Positions 9,406 through 19,173 of a stretch of DNA of 64,000 nucleotides are shown here, in pieces. The stretch lies in NCBI GenBank assembly GCA_001899685.1, contig MKWG01000002.1, forward strand, positions 229,953 through 293,952, given 5' to 3'. Numbering within the stretch: the stretch's first letter is position 1; each line of letters opens with the position of its first letter. A program made the position numbers and the translations under genes. Below the pieces are notes generated by a model, which was given only the letters and a program-made list of their open reading frames with translations, did no database searches and had not been told where the DNA came from. Origin of the DNA: Sphingobacteriales bacterium 44-15. Its GTDB lineage: Bacteria; Bacteroidota; Bacteroidia; Chitinophagales; Chitinophagaceae.

Positions 9406-10221
9406 TTAACGGTCAGCTTTTGATTCCATGTAAGAATTATTGCTTGGTTGTACATATCCATTGGAAGCCTCTACAAGGCTATTGAAATAACCGGTTAACC
9501 CTACAACATCGGAACCCGTGCTTACGAATTGATAACCCATATCATGTAGTTCTTTTAAGTTTTCGCTTGACCCAACAGTGCCGGCAAATTTTCCATGCTT
9601 TTTAGCAACCTCTGAAATCCTTTTTCTAGCCTCGTTCAATTGGGAATTGTTCCATTCTCCCGGGGCGCCTATTCCCTGACTAAAATCTCCAGGCCCAAAG
9701 AATAGCATGTCGTATCCCGGTAGTCCGGCAATTGCTTCCAGTTCTTTTAGTGGTTCCGGATCTTCAATTTGCAGTATCACAAAACGTTGTTCATTTGCTT
9801 CTTGTAAATACCGGTTAAAATTAACCCGCGTATACCCACCATCCGCATTTCCTCCGTCAATCGCTCTTCTGCCTATAGGATGGAACCTGGTACGATATAC
9901 TATTTCTTTTGCGTCCGCCAAGCTCATAATATGAGGTACCATAATACCTGTAGCATCTAACTCCAGAGGTTTAATATAATTACTGTAAGATCCACGCGGC
10001 ACCCGAACCAATATATCCGTATCGTGTGCCTTGGTGGCCCATACCTGGGCCGCCACCGTCGACCAGTCATAACCAACATGCTCCTGATCTACCCATACAC
10101 AATCGAACCCGGCTAATGCAGCCATCTCGCATAGTTTAGCATCGCCTAGATTTATTTTAATACAGCTTACTTTTTCTCCATTTCTTAATTTTTGTAATAC
10201 CTTACTTTTTCTAATTTGCAT
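9406..10221 (-). CDS. HpcH/HpaI-family aldolase
   Basis: This 271-residue class II, metal-dependent aldolase family member cleaves 2-keto-3-deoxy sugar acids or related 4-hydroxy-2-oxo acids to pyruvate plus an aldehyde. Visible family blocks are FDCVWVDQEH (about residues 40-49), GIMVPHIMSLADAKEIV, FHPIGRRAID, ILQIEDPEPLKELEAIAG with a metal-ligand Glu, and MLFFGPGDFSQGIG. The C-terminal ~25 residues are low-complexity and vary in the family. It is the last gene of the SusCD locus transcribed from 17897, 77 bp after the MFS gene. That suggests it finishes breakdown of the imported sugar acid. The substrate is not determinable from sequence. Confidence 0.88.
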   Translation of the reverse strand: MQIRKSKVLQKLRNGEKVSCIKINLGDAKLCEMAALAGFDCVWVDQEHVGYDWSTVAAQVWATKAHDTDILVRVPRGSYSNYIKPLELDATGIMVPHIMSLADAKEIVYRTRFHPIGRRAIDGGNADGGYTRVNFNRYLQEANEQRFVILQIEDPEPLKELEAIAGLPGYDMLFFGPGDFSQGIGAPGEWNNSQLNEARKRISEVAKKHGKFAGTVGSSENLKELHDMGYQFVSTGSDVVGLTGYFNSLVEASNGYVQPSNNSYMESKADR

Positions 10222-10298
10222 ATTGCAGGTTGTATGATTGTTGTTAATGAATCTATTTTATATTATATCCCACCCTGACTACTTTTCTCATCACTTAT

Positions 10299-11567
10299 TT
10301 AAATATTACCAGAGATTTTTTCTCTTTTGTTTAGATATCTCTGAAGTAAGAATAAGGACAATGCCCCAAAGCCCATTAAAATGCCTGCTATCTGAAAAAG
10401 AGTACTAAGATTTATGTTGGCATCCCTTAGATAACCTCCGACGTATATACCGATACCTCCAATTATTGTAGCAAAAAAATTTAATATGCCGTATGCTGTT
10501 GCCCTGTGTTTATCATTAACGATTAAGCAGATTATTGGCATCATATTGCCATCTGAAAAGACCCGGGTAAATGCATACAACATAAACCCAATTACGGATA
10601 ATGTCAACACAGAAGTATAGCTTGCAAAAAGAATGGCCGGCGAAGCTATACAGAGCCCAATCATCGGAACAACTATTCTGGCATATATATTTCTCTTGCT
10701 CAGGCGGTCGGCAATATATCCACCTAACAGAACACCGGCAATGGAAGCTATATAGAAATATCCCGTTGCATAAACTCCTGCCATCGTCTGAGTAAGATTA
10801 AAATTTTCTTTGTAGAAAGTGGGCAGCCAACCGCTTATTACCCAACCTACCATACCCAGTACTATCCAGGTAAATAATACTTTCAAATAATTTTTGCTTT
10901 TTAATAAACTATATGCAACCGAAAAAAAACCAGGTTTGTCAATATTTTTTTTGTTGTTCTCTATCCGCATGGAAGTTTGCTTGTTGTCTTTCAAACTAAA
11001 TATGAGAAATACCGCATACACAATGCCTACTGCTCCCAAAGCTTTAAACGCGAAATTCCATGAATAATCTTCAGCCAGCCAGCCGCCGATAAATCCCAGG
11101 CATTGCCCTAATGTTATACCAACTATATGCACACTGTTTGCGAAAGACCGGGTGGGTCCCTGATGATATTCCATTATCAATGCCAGTGCCGTCGGTATAT
11201 AAAAAGCCTCACTTATCCCCATAAGAGCTCTAGTAACCAAAAGATATTCGAAACTGGTAGCGAATGCCGTGAGAAAAGTTATAGCAGACCAGACCAACAA
11301 ACTGATAACGATAATACGGCTCTTACTGTACTTATCCGCTATAAAGCCTGCGATCGGGCTTAAAAAACCATACACCCATAAAAAAGCAGAGGTAAGTAAC
11401 CCAAACTGTGCTTCTGTCATGTGTATCTCGGAGAGAATAGAACTACGCATTGTGGCAATCATCATCCGATCAAGATAATTTAAACAACCTACAACAGACA
11501 GCATACCTACCACAAGCCAGGCATAAGAAGAAGGGCGCACTTTTACTGAATCACCATGTTGTTTCAT
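10299..11567 (-). CDS. MFS transporter, sugar-acid (ACS-like) type
   Basis: This 422-residue inner-membrane permease has about twelve hydrophobic helices. The loop between helices 2 and 3 carries FIADKYSKSRI, a variant of the MFS motif, with a related GYIADRLSKRNIY in the second half. It starts with a short polar tail, then YAWLVVGMLSVVGCLNYLDRMMIA, typical of the anion:cation symporter group that imports hexuronates, glucarate and similar acids. It lies between the propeller hydrolase and the aldolase on the same strand, so uptake of an acidic sugar across the inner membrane is the likely role. The exact substrate is unknown. Confidence 0.87.
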   Translation of the reverse strand: MKQHGDSVKVRPSSYAWLVVGMLSVVGCLNYLDRMMIATMRSSILSEIHMTEAQFGLLTSAFLWVYGFLSPIAGFIADKYSKSRIIVISLLVWSAITFLTAFATSFEYLLVTRALMGISEAFYIPTALALIMEYHQGPTRSFANSVHIVGITLGQCLGFIGGWLAEDYSWNFAFKALGAVGIVYAVFLIFSLKDNKQTSMRIENNKKNIDKPGFFSVAYSLLKSKNYLKVLFTWIVLGMVGWVISGWLPTFYKENFNLTQTMAGVYATGYFYIASIAGVLLGGYIADRLSKRNIYARIVVPMIGLCIASPAILFASYTSVLTLSVIGFMLYAFTRVFSDGNMMPIICLIVNDKHRATAYGILNFFATIIGGIGIYVGGYLRDANINLSTLFQIAGILMGFGALSLFLLQRYLNKREKISGNI

Positions 11568-11712
11568 CAGATATCTATCCCAATTATCGTTTATGTAAAC
11601 AGATTACTAGCAGTCTGGGCTTCCGGGCAAAAAAAGAGGCAAACACAAATTCGCTTTGTAAATAATGGTCTATATTTTTCCCTTCATAACCGGCAGATAA
11701 TACACCCTGGCA

Positions 11713-13143
11713 TTAGTTAAATTTTAATGAATATAAGTCTGCATCCTTCATATAAATTTTAAGTCTGACCGGTTTGCCTGCCAGAGAAGATACGTCCGTG
11801 CTGCCATTCCACGATACAATTCTCTTGATTTCATTCCCTATTATTTCCTGAGCATCTGTAGCGGTAAAGCCCGGCAATGGTTTTCCATTACTATCTAATA
11901 GTTCTATACAGATATTTCCAGCAGCCGAGGTAGAATAATTAATCTCTAACTCTTTTCCGCGAAAAATAAAAGGCTTGGTTATAGCTTCTCCTTCATCAAA
12001 ATCGCTATGCAGGGAGGCAAAACCGTCCAGACGAAGTGAGTATCTGTTTAAATGTGTATTAGGCTGGGCATAACTTTCAATCACATACAGGGACAGTTCA
12101 GTTGGGCTTGTTTGCACAACATTTAACACAGGGAAATTAGAACGGGCCACCCAATTTTCCAAACCAATTCCAGGACGAATAAACGACTGCATAAACATTC
12201 TGTCATAATTAGAACCACCCCTTGTACTCATAAGCGTTGCATCAGAACAACCCTTAACATGATGACTATCTACCCCAAGAATTTTTCCCTGTTCTTCTGT
12301 CAATATCTGTCTTTGAGGCATGAACCTTGCAGCTATTCCCAAATAAATTTGAGGGGCTCTAAAATAAGGACTGGTTTGATTGGTATACAAATGCTCAAGC
12401 GGGGTATTGCCAAAAGACATACGTATTGGCGCTGACCAGTTAATAAAGTCTTTAGATGTAGTTCTACTTACGGAACGGAATCCGTTGGTAGAAGTTCTAA
12501 AATAACAAAGGTATTGTTGCTCACTTTCGGACCAAAACGATACGTTCTGAGAGTCGAAAGCCCCATTTGTAAACACTCCTGAATCCTGAACCTTCTTCCA
12601 GTGAATTCCATCAGGTGATGCATATGCTATTAGTCCTGTTTTAGCTGTCCCACCTAAGGCCTTAAACCTTTCGGCTGCTTTTGCGTTTGGGTTTGCGTCT
12701 AAAAATGGACTAAAATTATGCGTAACTGGCGCTGCATTGGCTAGAATAATATTATTATTTGTGGCACCATTAATGTTGTGAATACCGAGGGTAGGCTTCG
12801 TCCAGTTTATGCCATCGAATGATTCTGCATAGCAGGTTACTTCATTATCATTTCCATCTTCTCCTAAAATCCCAGATCCCCTGTAATATAATTTAAATTG
12901 TGTACCATCTTTTATAACTGTACCGTATGTACAAAAACTTCCTTCCCATTTATTGCCAAAATATAATACAGGTCCTTCATTTTTTGGATAATGCATTGTT
13001 TGCTGAATACCGGAAAGTTTGTCTATCAGGTATTGATCAACAAAAAGTTCTCTGTTATTGCCCAGGTTAATAACTTGTTTATTTTGTGCATTAGTCCCAA
13101 CAAAAAGTAACAAAAAAACTGTTTTTGCAAATAACTTTATCAT
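11713..13143 (-). CDS. Secreted beta-propeller glycosidase-like protein
   Basis: This 476-residue protein has a Sec signal peptide (cut near GTNAQ). Repeated blade motifs (KDGTQFKLYYRG, YAESFDGINWTKP, YASPDGIHWKKV, SWSESEQQYLCYFRT, SRTTSKDFINWS) resemble five-bladed propellers of the GH32/GH43-like superfamily. The last ~85 residues form a separate beta-rich segment (GKELEINYSTSAAGNICIEL). I could not identify a catalytic triad with confidence, so hydrolase activity is inferred from fold and context. It follows SusD by 33 bp and precedes the MFS transporter, fitting a periplasmic or surface step that releases the transported sugar. Confidence 0.75.
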   Translation of the reverse strand: MIKLFAKTVFLLLFVGTNAQNKQVINLGNNRELFVDQYLIDKLSGIQQTMHYPKNEGPVLYFGNKWEGSFCTYGTVIKDGTQFKLYYRGSGILGEDGNDNEVTCYAESFDGINWTKPTLGIHNINGATNNNIILANAAPVTHNFSPFLDANPNAKAAERFKALGGTAKTGLIAYASPDGIHWKKVQDSGVFTNGAFDSQNVSFWSESEQQYLCYFRTSTNGFRSVSRTTSKDFINWSAPIRMSFGNTPLEHLYTNQTSPYFRAPQIYLGIAARFMPQRQILTEEQGKILGVDSHHVKGCSDATLMSTRGGSNYDRMFMQSFIRPGIGLENWVARSNFPVLNVVQTSPTELSLYVIESYAQPNTHLNRYSLRLDGFASLHSDFDEGEAITKPFIFRGKELEINYSTSAAGNICIELLDSNGKPLPGFTATDAQEIIGNEIKRIVSWNGSTDVSSLAGKPVRLKIYMKDADLYSLKFN

Positions 13144-13176
13144 TTTAGATGGAGGTTTAGATTGAATTATTTAGAA

Positions 13177-14661
13177 TTAATTATACCCCGGATTTTGGAC
13201 TGATTTTGGCTCGGTACTTAAAATACTCAAAGAAAGCGGCCATAGATATTTATAGGTATGAGTAGGATTATTTTTAAAGTAAGGTATCAGCTCAGAAGCT
13301 TTATCAAAACGTAAAATATCCCACCAATACTTTCCTTCATATAAAAATTCCAATAACCGTTCTTCAAGTATGGCATTATCGTTGTTTTCTTTTGAATCAG
13401 CGACAAATTCATTACCGCTGAAATTACTTCCGAATGCCCTTTTCCTTATTGCATTCATAGCATCAGAAGGATCCTGACCCAAAGCATTTTGCGCCTCTGC
13501 CTTCATTAATAATACATCTGCATACCGATACAAAACAACATCGTCAATGAAAACACGGGAGCCGGCGTTAACCATACCATTGAATTTTCGTTGAATAGCT
13601 CCATAATACTTAGTATAACCACCAGTACTTTCCTCATAACTGTACAAGTCGGTGTAAGTTGCTGCTCTACGAGCATCTTCTGTTTTGAACTTACTCCTGG
13701 TTTCTTCCGTCAAAGTCCAATAATTTAATCCAGACCCACCAAGTGTACCAATTATTGCCACCGCTATAGGATCAGCATTCGGAGGAAATGCATCTATATA
13801 CATATTCGACATGAATGTAGATCCAGACTCATTCAGTTGAAAATTGTTAGCCATTAAAATTTCTTTATTCCCTTTATTGTCATAGTCAAATACCCTTTCA
13901 AAATCAGGCAGCAACTGTACATCCGCGGCAGCTACATCAGTCAATGCAGCAAGCGCCTCCGTAAGATCCGCATTACCACCATTCATTTTTTTTGCAGTCC
14001 ATAGAAAAACATCTCCTTTTAGAGCATTCAAAGCAGGCTTTGACCACCTGTTTCGTCCAGCAAGAAAACTATTGTCAGGGAAAAGGGACAATGCCTGGCT
14101 TATATCACTTTTTATTTGTGTAAAAATTGCAGCTACAGGCGTTCTCTCTTTGTAGATAACATCGGGATTATACCCTTCGGTTGGGCCAACAACAAGAGGT
14201 AGATCTCCCCATGTTTTTGCCATTATAAAATAGCAGTAAGCCCTCATGGTATAAGCCTCGGCGAGAGACCTGTTTCTTGCCGCTTCAGTCTTAAAAGAAA
14301 TGTCAGGCACATATTTAAGAATAAGATTGACATCGTTAATCACCCTGTATACACTGCTCCAATCTGGACCTGCAGCGGTAGGATCCAGTGTATTATTATA
14401 TAATCTCAGGTTTGCAAAGTCGTTCCCTATTGATTGTTTAAGGTTCTGACTTCTTGCTTCTCCCCATAAATACAAATTCGTGGCGGAAACATTTCTTAAT
14501 CTTATATACATCCCACGTAATGCTCCGTTCGCATCATCTTCTGTTTTCCAGAAAGAAGCCGTTGAAATAGAGCTGATAGGCGCGAGTTCCAATGTTTTTG
14601 TACAACCAGTTCCTAATACAAGTATTAAAGCTGAGAATATCACTATTTTATTTTTTTTCAT
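13177..14661 (-). CDS. SusD/RagB-family nutrient-binding lipoprotein
   Basis: This 494-residue outer-membrane lipoprotein has lipobox LGTGC at the end of its signal peptide (Cys near residue 19). It shows the SusD helical pattern (AYTMRAYCYFIMAKTWGDLPLV) and the RagB/SusD C-terminal block LLEFLYEGKYWWDILRF. SusD proteins form the lid that binds ligand over the SusC channel. It starts 17 bp after susC on the same strand, as usual for these pairs. The ligand cannot be read from the sequence; neighbouring genes point to a uronic- or aldonic-acid-containing glycan. Confidence 0.94.
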   Translation of the reverse strand: MKKNKIVIFSALILVLGTGCTKTLELAPISSISTASFWKTEDDANGALRGMYIRLRNVSATNLYLWGEARSQNLKQSIGNDFANLRLYNNTLDPTAAGPDWSSVYRVINDVNLILKYVPDISFKTEAARNRSLAEAYTMRAYCYFIMAKTWGDLPLVVGPTEGYNPDVIYKERTPVAAIFTQIKSDISQALSLFPDNSFLAGRNRWSKPALNALKGDVFLWTAKKMNGGNADLTEALAALTDVAAADVQLLPDFERVFDYDNKGNKEILMANNFQLNESGSTFMSNMYIDAFPPNADPIAVAIIGTLGGSGLNYWTLTEETRSKFKTEDARRAATYTDLYSYEESTGGYTKYYGAIQRKFNGMVNAGSRVFIDDVVLYRYADVLLMKAEAQNALGQDPSDAMNAIRKRAFGSNFSGNEFVADSKENNDNAILEERLLEFLYEGKYWWDILRFDKASELIPYFKNNPTHTYKYLWPLSLSILSTEPKSVQNPGYN

Positions 14662-14678
14662 CGTAAGACAGTTTTCAG

Positions 14679-17600
14679 TTAAAAAGTAATGGAAGCTCCA
14701 AAAATGAAGGATCTCGGATTGGGATAGGCGGTTTCTGAATCCGTTTGTTCAGGACTCAATCCTTCGTAATTAGTAAAATACTTTAAATTACTTCCTGTAA
14801 GATTAAGTGTGATATCCGAGATCTTCGCTCGTTTTAATAAAGTTTGAGGCAGCCTGTAAGAGAGTGTAACCTCTCTCAGGCATAAGAAATCTGTGCTTTG
14901 GTAAAATCGCGAGTTACCTCTGTTATTCCAAACATTCCATTGTGCATTCTGATCTGCCCAGTAATATCTTGGTATATCTGTTACGTCACCTTCTTTCTGC
15001 CATGATCTTAGCATACTTGCGCTAATAGCATTTGTTCCGTTAAAGTTTCCCTCTAACCTTGCCGCTGTTTCATTATAAACGGTTGCGCCCAGTGTATAAT
15101 CTACTCTAGCGGTAAAGCTTAAATTTTTATAACTCAATATGCTGCTAAAGCCACCCGTTACCCTTGGTATAATATTACCAAGGTATACACGATCTCTTGT
15201 GTCTATCGTATCATTTTTATCAACATCGCGCCAATTTACATCACCACCATATTTTATTTTACTCGCACTGGGCAGTAACATATCAACAGGTCCTTTAGCT
15301 GCTTCGGCGTCAGTTGAGTAGATGCTTATCTGTTGATATGCATATAAATCTCCAATACGTTGTCCCTCTTGAAGCCCACCTAACCATGCATAATTTCCTG
15401 CGCTGGGGTCAAAAACATATACACCTCCGACTCTGTTATTTTCAATACCATTTTCAGGTAGCCTCAAAACTTTACTGTTAACTTTGGCAGCGTTTAATGC
15501 AATATTCCATTGCAGGGGAGATTCCGGAGATAATACCCGTGCAGATAGTTCTACTTCATATCCCTTGTTCTCAAGAGTTCCGTAATTGGTTAAGATGCTG
15601 GGGAATCCTGTAGAAGGAGGTAAGGTTAAGGATGTTAACAGGTTTTCAGTAACTCTTCTGTAATAGTCGAAAATTACATTCACTCTGTTATTAAACAATC
15701 CCAGGTCTGCACCAAAATCAAATGTTTTTGACTGCTCCCACTTTAAATTCTGATTAGGCAATGTTGAGATCATTATACCGGAGGAACCGTAATATCTTGA
15801 GGATGCATTATATTCTCCTTGTGCCTGATACAGCCCTAAACCACTAATATTACCGGTAACACCATAGCTGGCTCTTAATTTTAACTTAGCCAATCCGGTT
15901 GGTAAAAAACCCCAGAATTTCTCCCTGTCAATATTCCAGCCGGCTGAAACTCCGGGAAACAAGCCCCATTTATTGTCAGCGCCTAAATTAGATGCGCCAT
16001 CATATCTTAAACTTGCGCCGAAAAGATATTTTCCTTTATAGTTATAGGTTGCTCTAGAAAAATATCCTACTAAAGCATGCTGGGTTTCTGAGCCCGATAC
16101 TGCTGTTGGCGTAGCAGAAGCATTTAATGTAGGGATAATGTCTGTCGCTGCATTTTGACCAGTTGCAGATAATGAAATATTGTTTGCCCACAGATAAGAT
16201 AACCCTGCTTTTATTTCAAAATCATGATCTTCATTAAATACTTTAGCATAGTTTAATACAGCATTTACCTGGGGTCTGAAATTCTCGGAATAAGAGCCCG
16301 AAGCTGTGCGGGAAGTTACAAATGTAGTCGGTCCATCTAAATAACTCCGCAAAAAGTTCCTGGAATACCCACCCCTGTATTGCAGCGAAACCAGGGGACT
16401 GAAAGTTAATCCTTCAACAATCTCAGCCTGGCCTCCTACTATTAATGTAAGATCGTTTGCGAGATTCTTGGGATTGTATACTGACATTCGGTAGAACGGA
16501 TTAGTAAAACTAAGATTTCTACCTGGAGACAATGTCCCATCCTCAAAATACAACTTGTTAGTTGATGGTGCTATTAAAGAAGATTTGAAGACATCAGTTG
16601 TAGGCACTTGCGTATTTTGAGTATTGGAATACATTACCCTGGAGAATAACTTTATTTTTTCATTAATATTCAATTCTCCGTTTAGGTTCATTGTAAATCG
16701 TTTATAATCTGTCTGAATAGCAATCCCTTTGCTATCCATGTATCCTAAGCCTAAATAAAATCGGGCTTTCTGGGTACCCCCTGAAACCGAAATAGCATGA
16801 CTTTGGGAGAGTGTTTTCCTGAATAATAAGCTTTGCCAATCCACACTATTAAAGATCAAAGTTCTTGAAGGATCAACAGGGTCCTGAATACTTTCCCATC
16901 CTTCATTCAATTTATGTTGATTTTCGGGTGTTAAATATTGTAGTGAATTAGTTGTATTGTTGGTAAGATCATTCCCTGCACCACCTAAATACGTACTTCC
17001 GTCTAGTTGAGTAAGGAAAGCGGGGTTAATTCTACTTGTAGCTAAAAGTCCCAATCTTGCAAAATAGGCCTCATCTTTTCCGGCTAGTATGTCATAAGTT
17101 TTGGTAACTTCAGACCTAACCATATCGAATTTATAATTTATCTGTGTTTTACCAGATTGCCCTGATTTTGTCTCAACAATTACTACACCGTTAGAGCCTT
17201 GTGCACCGTAAATGGCAGTAGCAGCTGCATCTTTTAATATCTGTATTGATTTAATATCATGTGCACTAATGTCATTCATGTTGCTTCTCAACACACCATC
17301 AATAATATAAATGGGAGGAGAACTGTTTGGACTGTTAATGGAAGTACCACCTCTCACAATAATGTTTGGTGCTGCTCCTGGTTGGCCAGAGTTAGTTTGT
17401 ACCCGCACACCGGCAAGAGTGCCTTGTAATGCAGCTGCAACATTTGAGTAGGGGATATTCTCTAAAACTTTATTATCTAGCTTTGAAACGGCAGTTGTTA
17501 TTTCGCTTCTTCGCTGCTGAGTTCCATACCCTACCACAACTATCTCCGATAAAGCATCATTTCCCCTTTCTAACACAATACCAATACTTGTTTTTCCTTC

Positions 17601-17897
17601 TAATGAAATTTCTTTAGTTTGAAACCCCACCATACTGACAACAAGTATGATATTAAGATTACCAACATTAACACTAAATATGCCTTCTTCGTTAGTGCTT
17701 GTACCAGTAGACACACCTTTTATTTTTACAGTTGCCCCGGATAAAGGCTCTCCTCGTTCATTCATTATCTTGCCGGTAACAACAATTTGACCTTGGGCTG
17801 AAGTCGCAGCAAAAATTAATAGAAAAAACAGGTATGCAACTAGTAACTTACCTAAAGAGAATACCAATTGTACAATTTTTACTTTTTTTTGTTTCAT
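14679..17897 (-). CDS. SusC/RagA-family TonB-linked outer-membrane transporter
   Basis: The product has 1072 residues. A signal peptide ends near SAQGQ. It is followed by a carboxypeptidase-regulatory-like domain (about residues 37-120, VTGKIMNERGEPLSGATVKI), then the plug domain ending in GAQGSNGVVIVETKSG (about 230-245), and a 22-strand-type barrel with aromatic closing strand FIFGASITF. This is the full SusC architecture. It imports oligosaccharides across the outer membrane using TonB energy, with the SusD encoded next. It is the first gene of the locus and lies 185 bp from the divergently placed control region of the GntR gene. Confidence 0.95.
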   Translation of the reverse strand: MKQKKVKIVQLVFSLGKLLVAYLFFLLIFAATSAQGQIVVTGKIMNERGEPLSGATVKIKGVSTGTSTNEEGIFSVNVGNLNIILVVSMVGFQTKEISLEGKTSIGIVLERGNDALSEIVVVGYGTQQRRSEITTAVSKLDNKVLENIPYSNVAAALQGTLAGVRVQTNSGQPGAAPNIIVRGGTSINSPNSSPPIYIIDGVLRSNMNDISAHDIKSIQILKDAAATAIYGAQGSNGVVIVETKSGQSGKTQINYKFDMVRSEVTKTYDILAGKDEAYFARLGLLATSRINPAFLTQLDGSTYLGGAGNDLTNNTTNSLQYLTPENQHKLNEGWESIQDPVDPSRTLIFNSVDWQSLLFRKTLSQSHAISVSGGTQKARFYLGLGYMDSKGIAIQTDYKRFTMNLNGELNINEKIKLFSRVMYSNTQNTQVPTTDVFKSSLIAPSTNKLYFEDGTLSPGRNLSFTNPFYRMSVYNPKNLANDLTLIVGGQAEIVEGLTFSPLVSLQYRGGYSRNFLRSYLDGPTTFVTSRTASGSYSENFRPQVNAVLNYAKVFNEDHDFEIKAGLSYLWANNISLSATGQNAATDIIPTLNASATPTAVSGSETQHALVGYFSRATYNYKGKYLFGASLRYDGASNLGADNKWGLFPGVSAGWNIDREKFWGFLPTGLAKLKLRASYGVTGNISGLGLYQAQGEYNASSRYYGSSGIMISTLPNQNLKWEQSKTFDFGADLGLFNNRVNVIFDYYRRVTENLLTSLTLPPSTGFPSILTNYGTLENKGYEVELSARVLSPESPLQWNIALNAAKVNSKVLRLPENGIENNRVGGVYVFDPSAGNYAWLGGLQEGQRIGDLYAYQQISIYSTDAEAAKGPVDMLLPSASKIKYGGDVNWRDVDKNDTIDTRDRVYLGNIIPRVTGGFSSILSYKNLSFTARVDYTLGATVYNETAARLEGNFNGTNAISASMLRSWQKEGDVTDIPRYYWADQNAQWNVWNNRGNSRFYQSTDFLCLREVTLSYRLPQTLLKRAKISDITLNLTGSNLKYFTNYEGLSPEQTDSETAYPNPRSFIFGASITF

Positions 17898-18013
17898 ATT
17901 TGGCAGTTTTGGTGATATTTTTTTAACAAAAAAGCTTAGGTATTAATCAGGTATAACACAAAGAAGACATAGCACCTGCGATATTTCTTCTCAGATGTTG
18001 AGATTATTTTCAA

Positions 18014-18029
18014 ACAATCCTATTTATTG
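18014..18029. promoter_or_regulatory. Possible second GntR operator upstream of susC
   Basis: The sequence ACAATCCTATTTATTG closely resembles the ACAAATCCTATTTGT operator candidate at 18844-18858 and lies 117 bp upstream of the susC start. The match is imperfect (one base missing, one changed), so the call rests on similarity plus position. Confidence 0.3.
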
Positions 18030-18082
18030 AATGTTATTACATAGAAGGAAGACCGTGATTTCAATGAGTTAAGTTGACAATA

Positions 18083-18829
18083 CTAAAAATGTAGCTTCTT
18101 GTCAGTGTGATTTTGCCTTTTATTCTTTTTCTGAGAATCTGCGATATACTCCAGGTAAACTCTCAAATGATCTTCTACCGCAAGTTGATAACCCTTTATA
18201 TCTCTATTTTCAAGATATGGAATAATGTCTTTATGTCTTACTATCCTGGATTGCCTTTTAACTAACTGGTTAAATTTGTCAAAGTCCTCAAAGTTTTCGT
18301 TAACGAACTTAAAAACAGGAATTAGCAAATCAAGAAAATCCAACATCACCTGATTATTTGCAACCCGGTATATTTTGGTGTGAAAAGCCCTTTCCATCTC
18401 AATATCTATCTTTTGACTTTTGATAGCATTTTCTTTAGCGACAATTAACTTAAGTTCCTCAATATCTTCATCCGTTATATTATTTATCACAATACTTGCA
18501 CATCCTATCTCTAATGAGACTCTCATGCCTAAAAGATTAAGGATGGTTTCGCGGCTTAATGTATGAGGATTTAGAACTTTTTGAAATCCATACATAACAT
18601 TAGGTTCTGAAACGACCATTCCCCGACGGGTACGGCTTTCAATAATGCCTAACATCCTCAATCTGCTTAACGCTTCTCTGACAACATTTCTCCCCACTTC
18701 ATATTTCTCGGCAAGCTCCATTTCATTAGGTATTTCAGCCCCGGATTTCATTTCGTTTTCCTTTATTGTCTTGATAATCAGGCTTTCAACCCAATCTACC
18801 AGTGTTCCGTTTTTTGCTTTATTGTTCAT
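18083..18829 (-). CDS. FCD-domain GntR-family transcriptional regulator
   Basis: This 248-residue protein has an N-terminal winged helix (about residues 10-75; ELAEKYEVGRNVVREALSRL, then LGIIESRTRRGMVV) and a C-terminal helical FCD ligand domain (about 95-225). The FCD domain has candidate metal-binding histidines (ERAFHTKIYRVANN, RHKDIIPYLE, VEDHLRVYLEY). FadR/UxuR-type members sense sugar acids or organic acids. Placement directly upstream of the SusCD-aldolase operon suggests it controls that operon. A -33/-7 promoter with overlapping ACAAAT half-sites precedes it (18834-18870), consistent with autoregulation. Confidence 0.9.
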   Translation of the reverse strand: MNNKAKNGTLVDWVESLIIKTIKENEMKSGAEIPNEMELAEKYEVGRNVVREALSRLRMLGIIESRTRRGMVVSEPNVMYGFQKVLNPHTLSRETILNLLGMRVSLEIGCASIVINNITDEDIEELKLIVAKENAIKSQKIDIEMERAFHTKIYRVANNQVMLDFLDLLIPVFKFVNENFEDFDKFNQLVKRQSRIVRHKDIIPYLENRDIKGYQLAVEDHLRVYLEYIADSQKKNKRQNHTDKKLHF

Positions 18830-18833
18830 ACGT

Positions 18834-18870
18834 CAAATATAGTACAAATCCTATTTGTCCTACAAATATA
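18834..18870 (-). promoter_or_regulatory. Promoter of the GntR gene with overlapping operator half-sites
   Basis: On the minus strand TTTG (18863-18866), 21 nt and TATATTTG (18834-18841) fit the full Bacteroidota promoter TTTG-N19-21-TAnnTTTG. The -7 box ends 4 nt before the ATG, so the transcript may be leaderless. Within it, three ACAAAT-type half-sites alternate in orientation with CCT spacers (18844-18849, 18853-18858, 18862-18867). They form perfect inverted repeats of the FadR-like type TTTGT-AGG-ACAAA. The rest of the 344-bp gap up to 19173 shows no gene or clear site. Confidence 0.6.
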
Positions 18871-19173
18871 ATTTTTAAAAATTCTCTTCCAAATTTTTTT
18901 TACTGTTTTCTTTCATCAAGAAGAAAATAAAAGCATCGCCTGTTATCCACCGCTGATAAAAGGTTATCCGGTACTGTTTTGTCTTACAGAATATGACAGG
19001 TGGAGAAAGTCATAAAGCTATACTATAATTGTATTATACACAGAGAGGGATAATCACCATATGACGGGGAAATGCTGTTTGAGAATAATTTTCAATTAAA
19101 GCTAAAATACCTTCCGGCTATAGCAGAACGTTCATAAAGCACAGTTAAGAAAAAAGTCTGCGCTTACCCTTCC

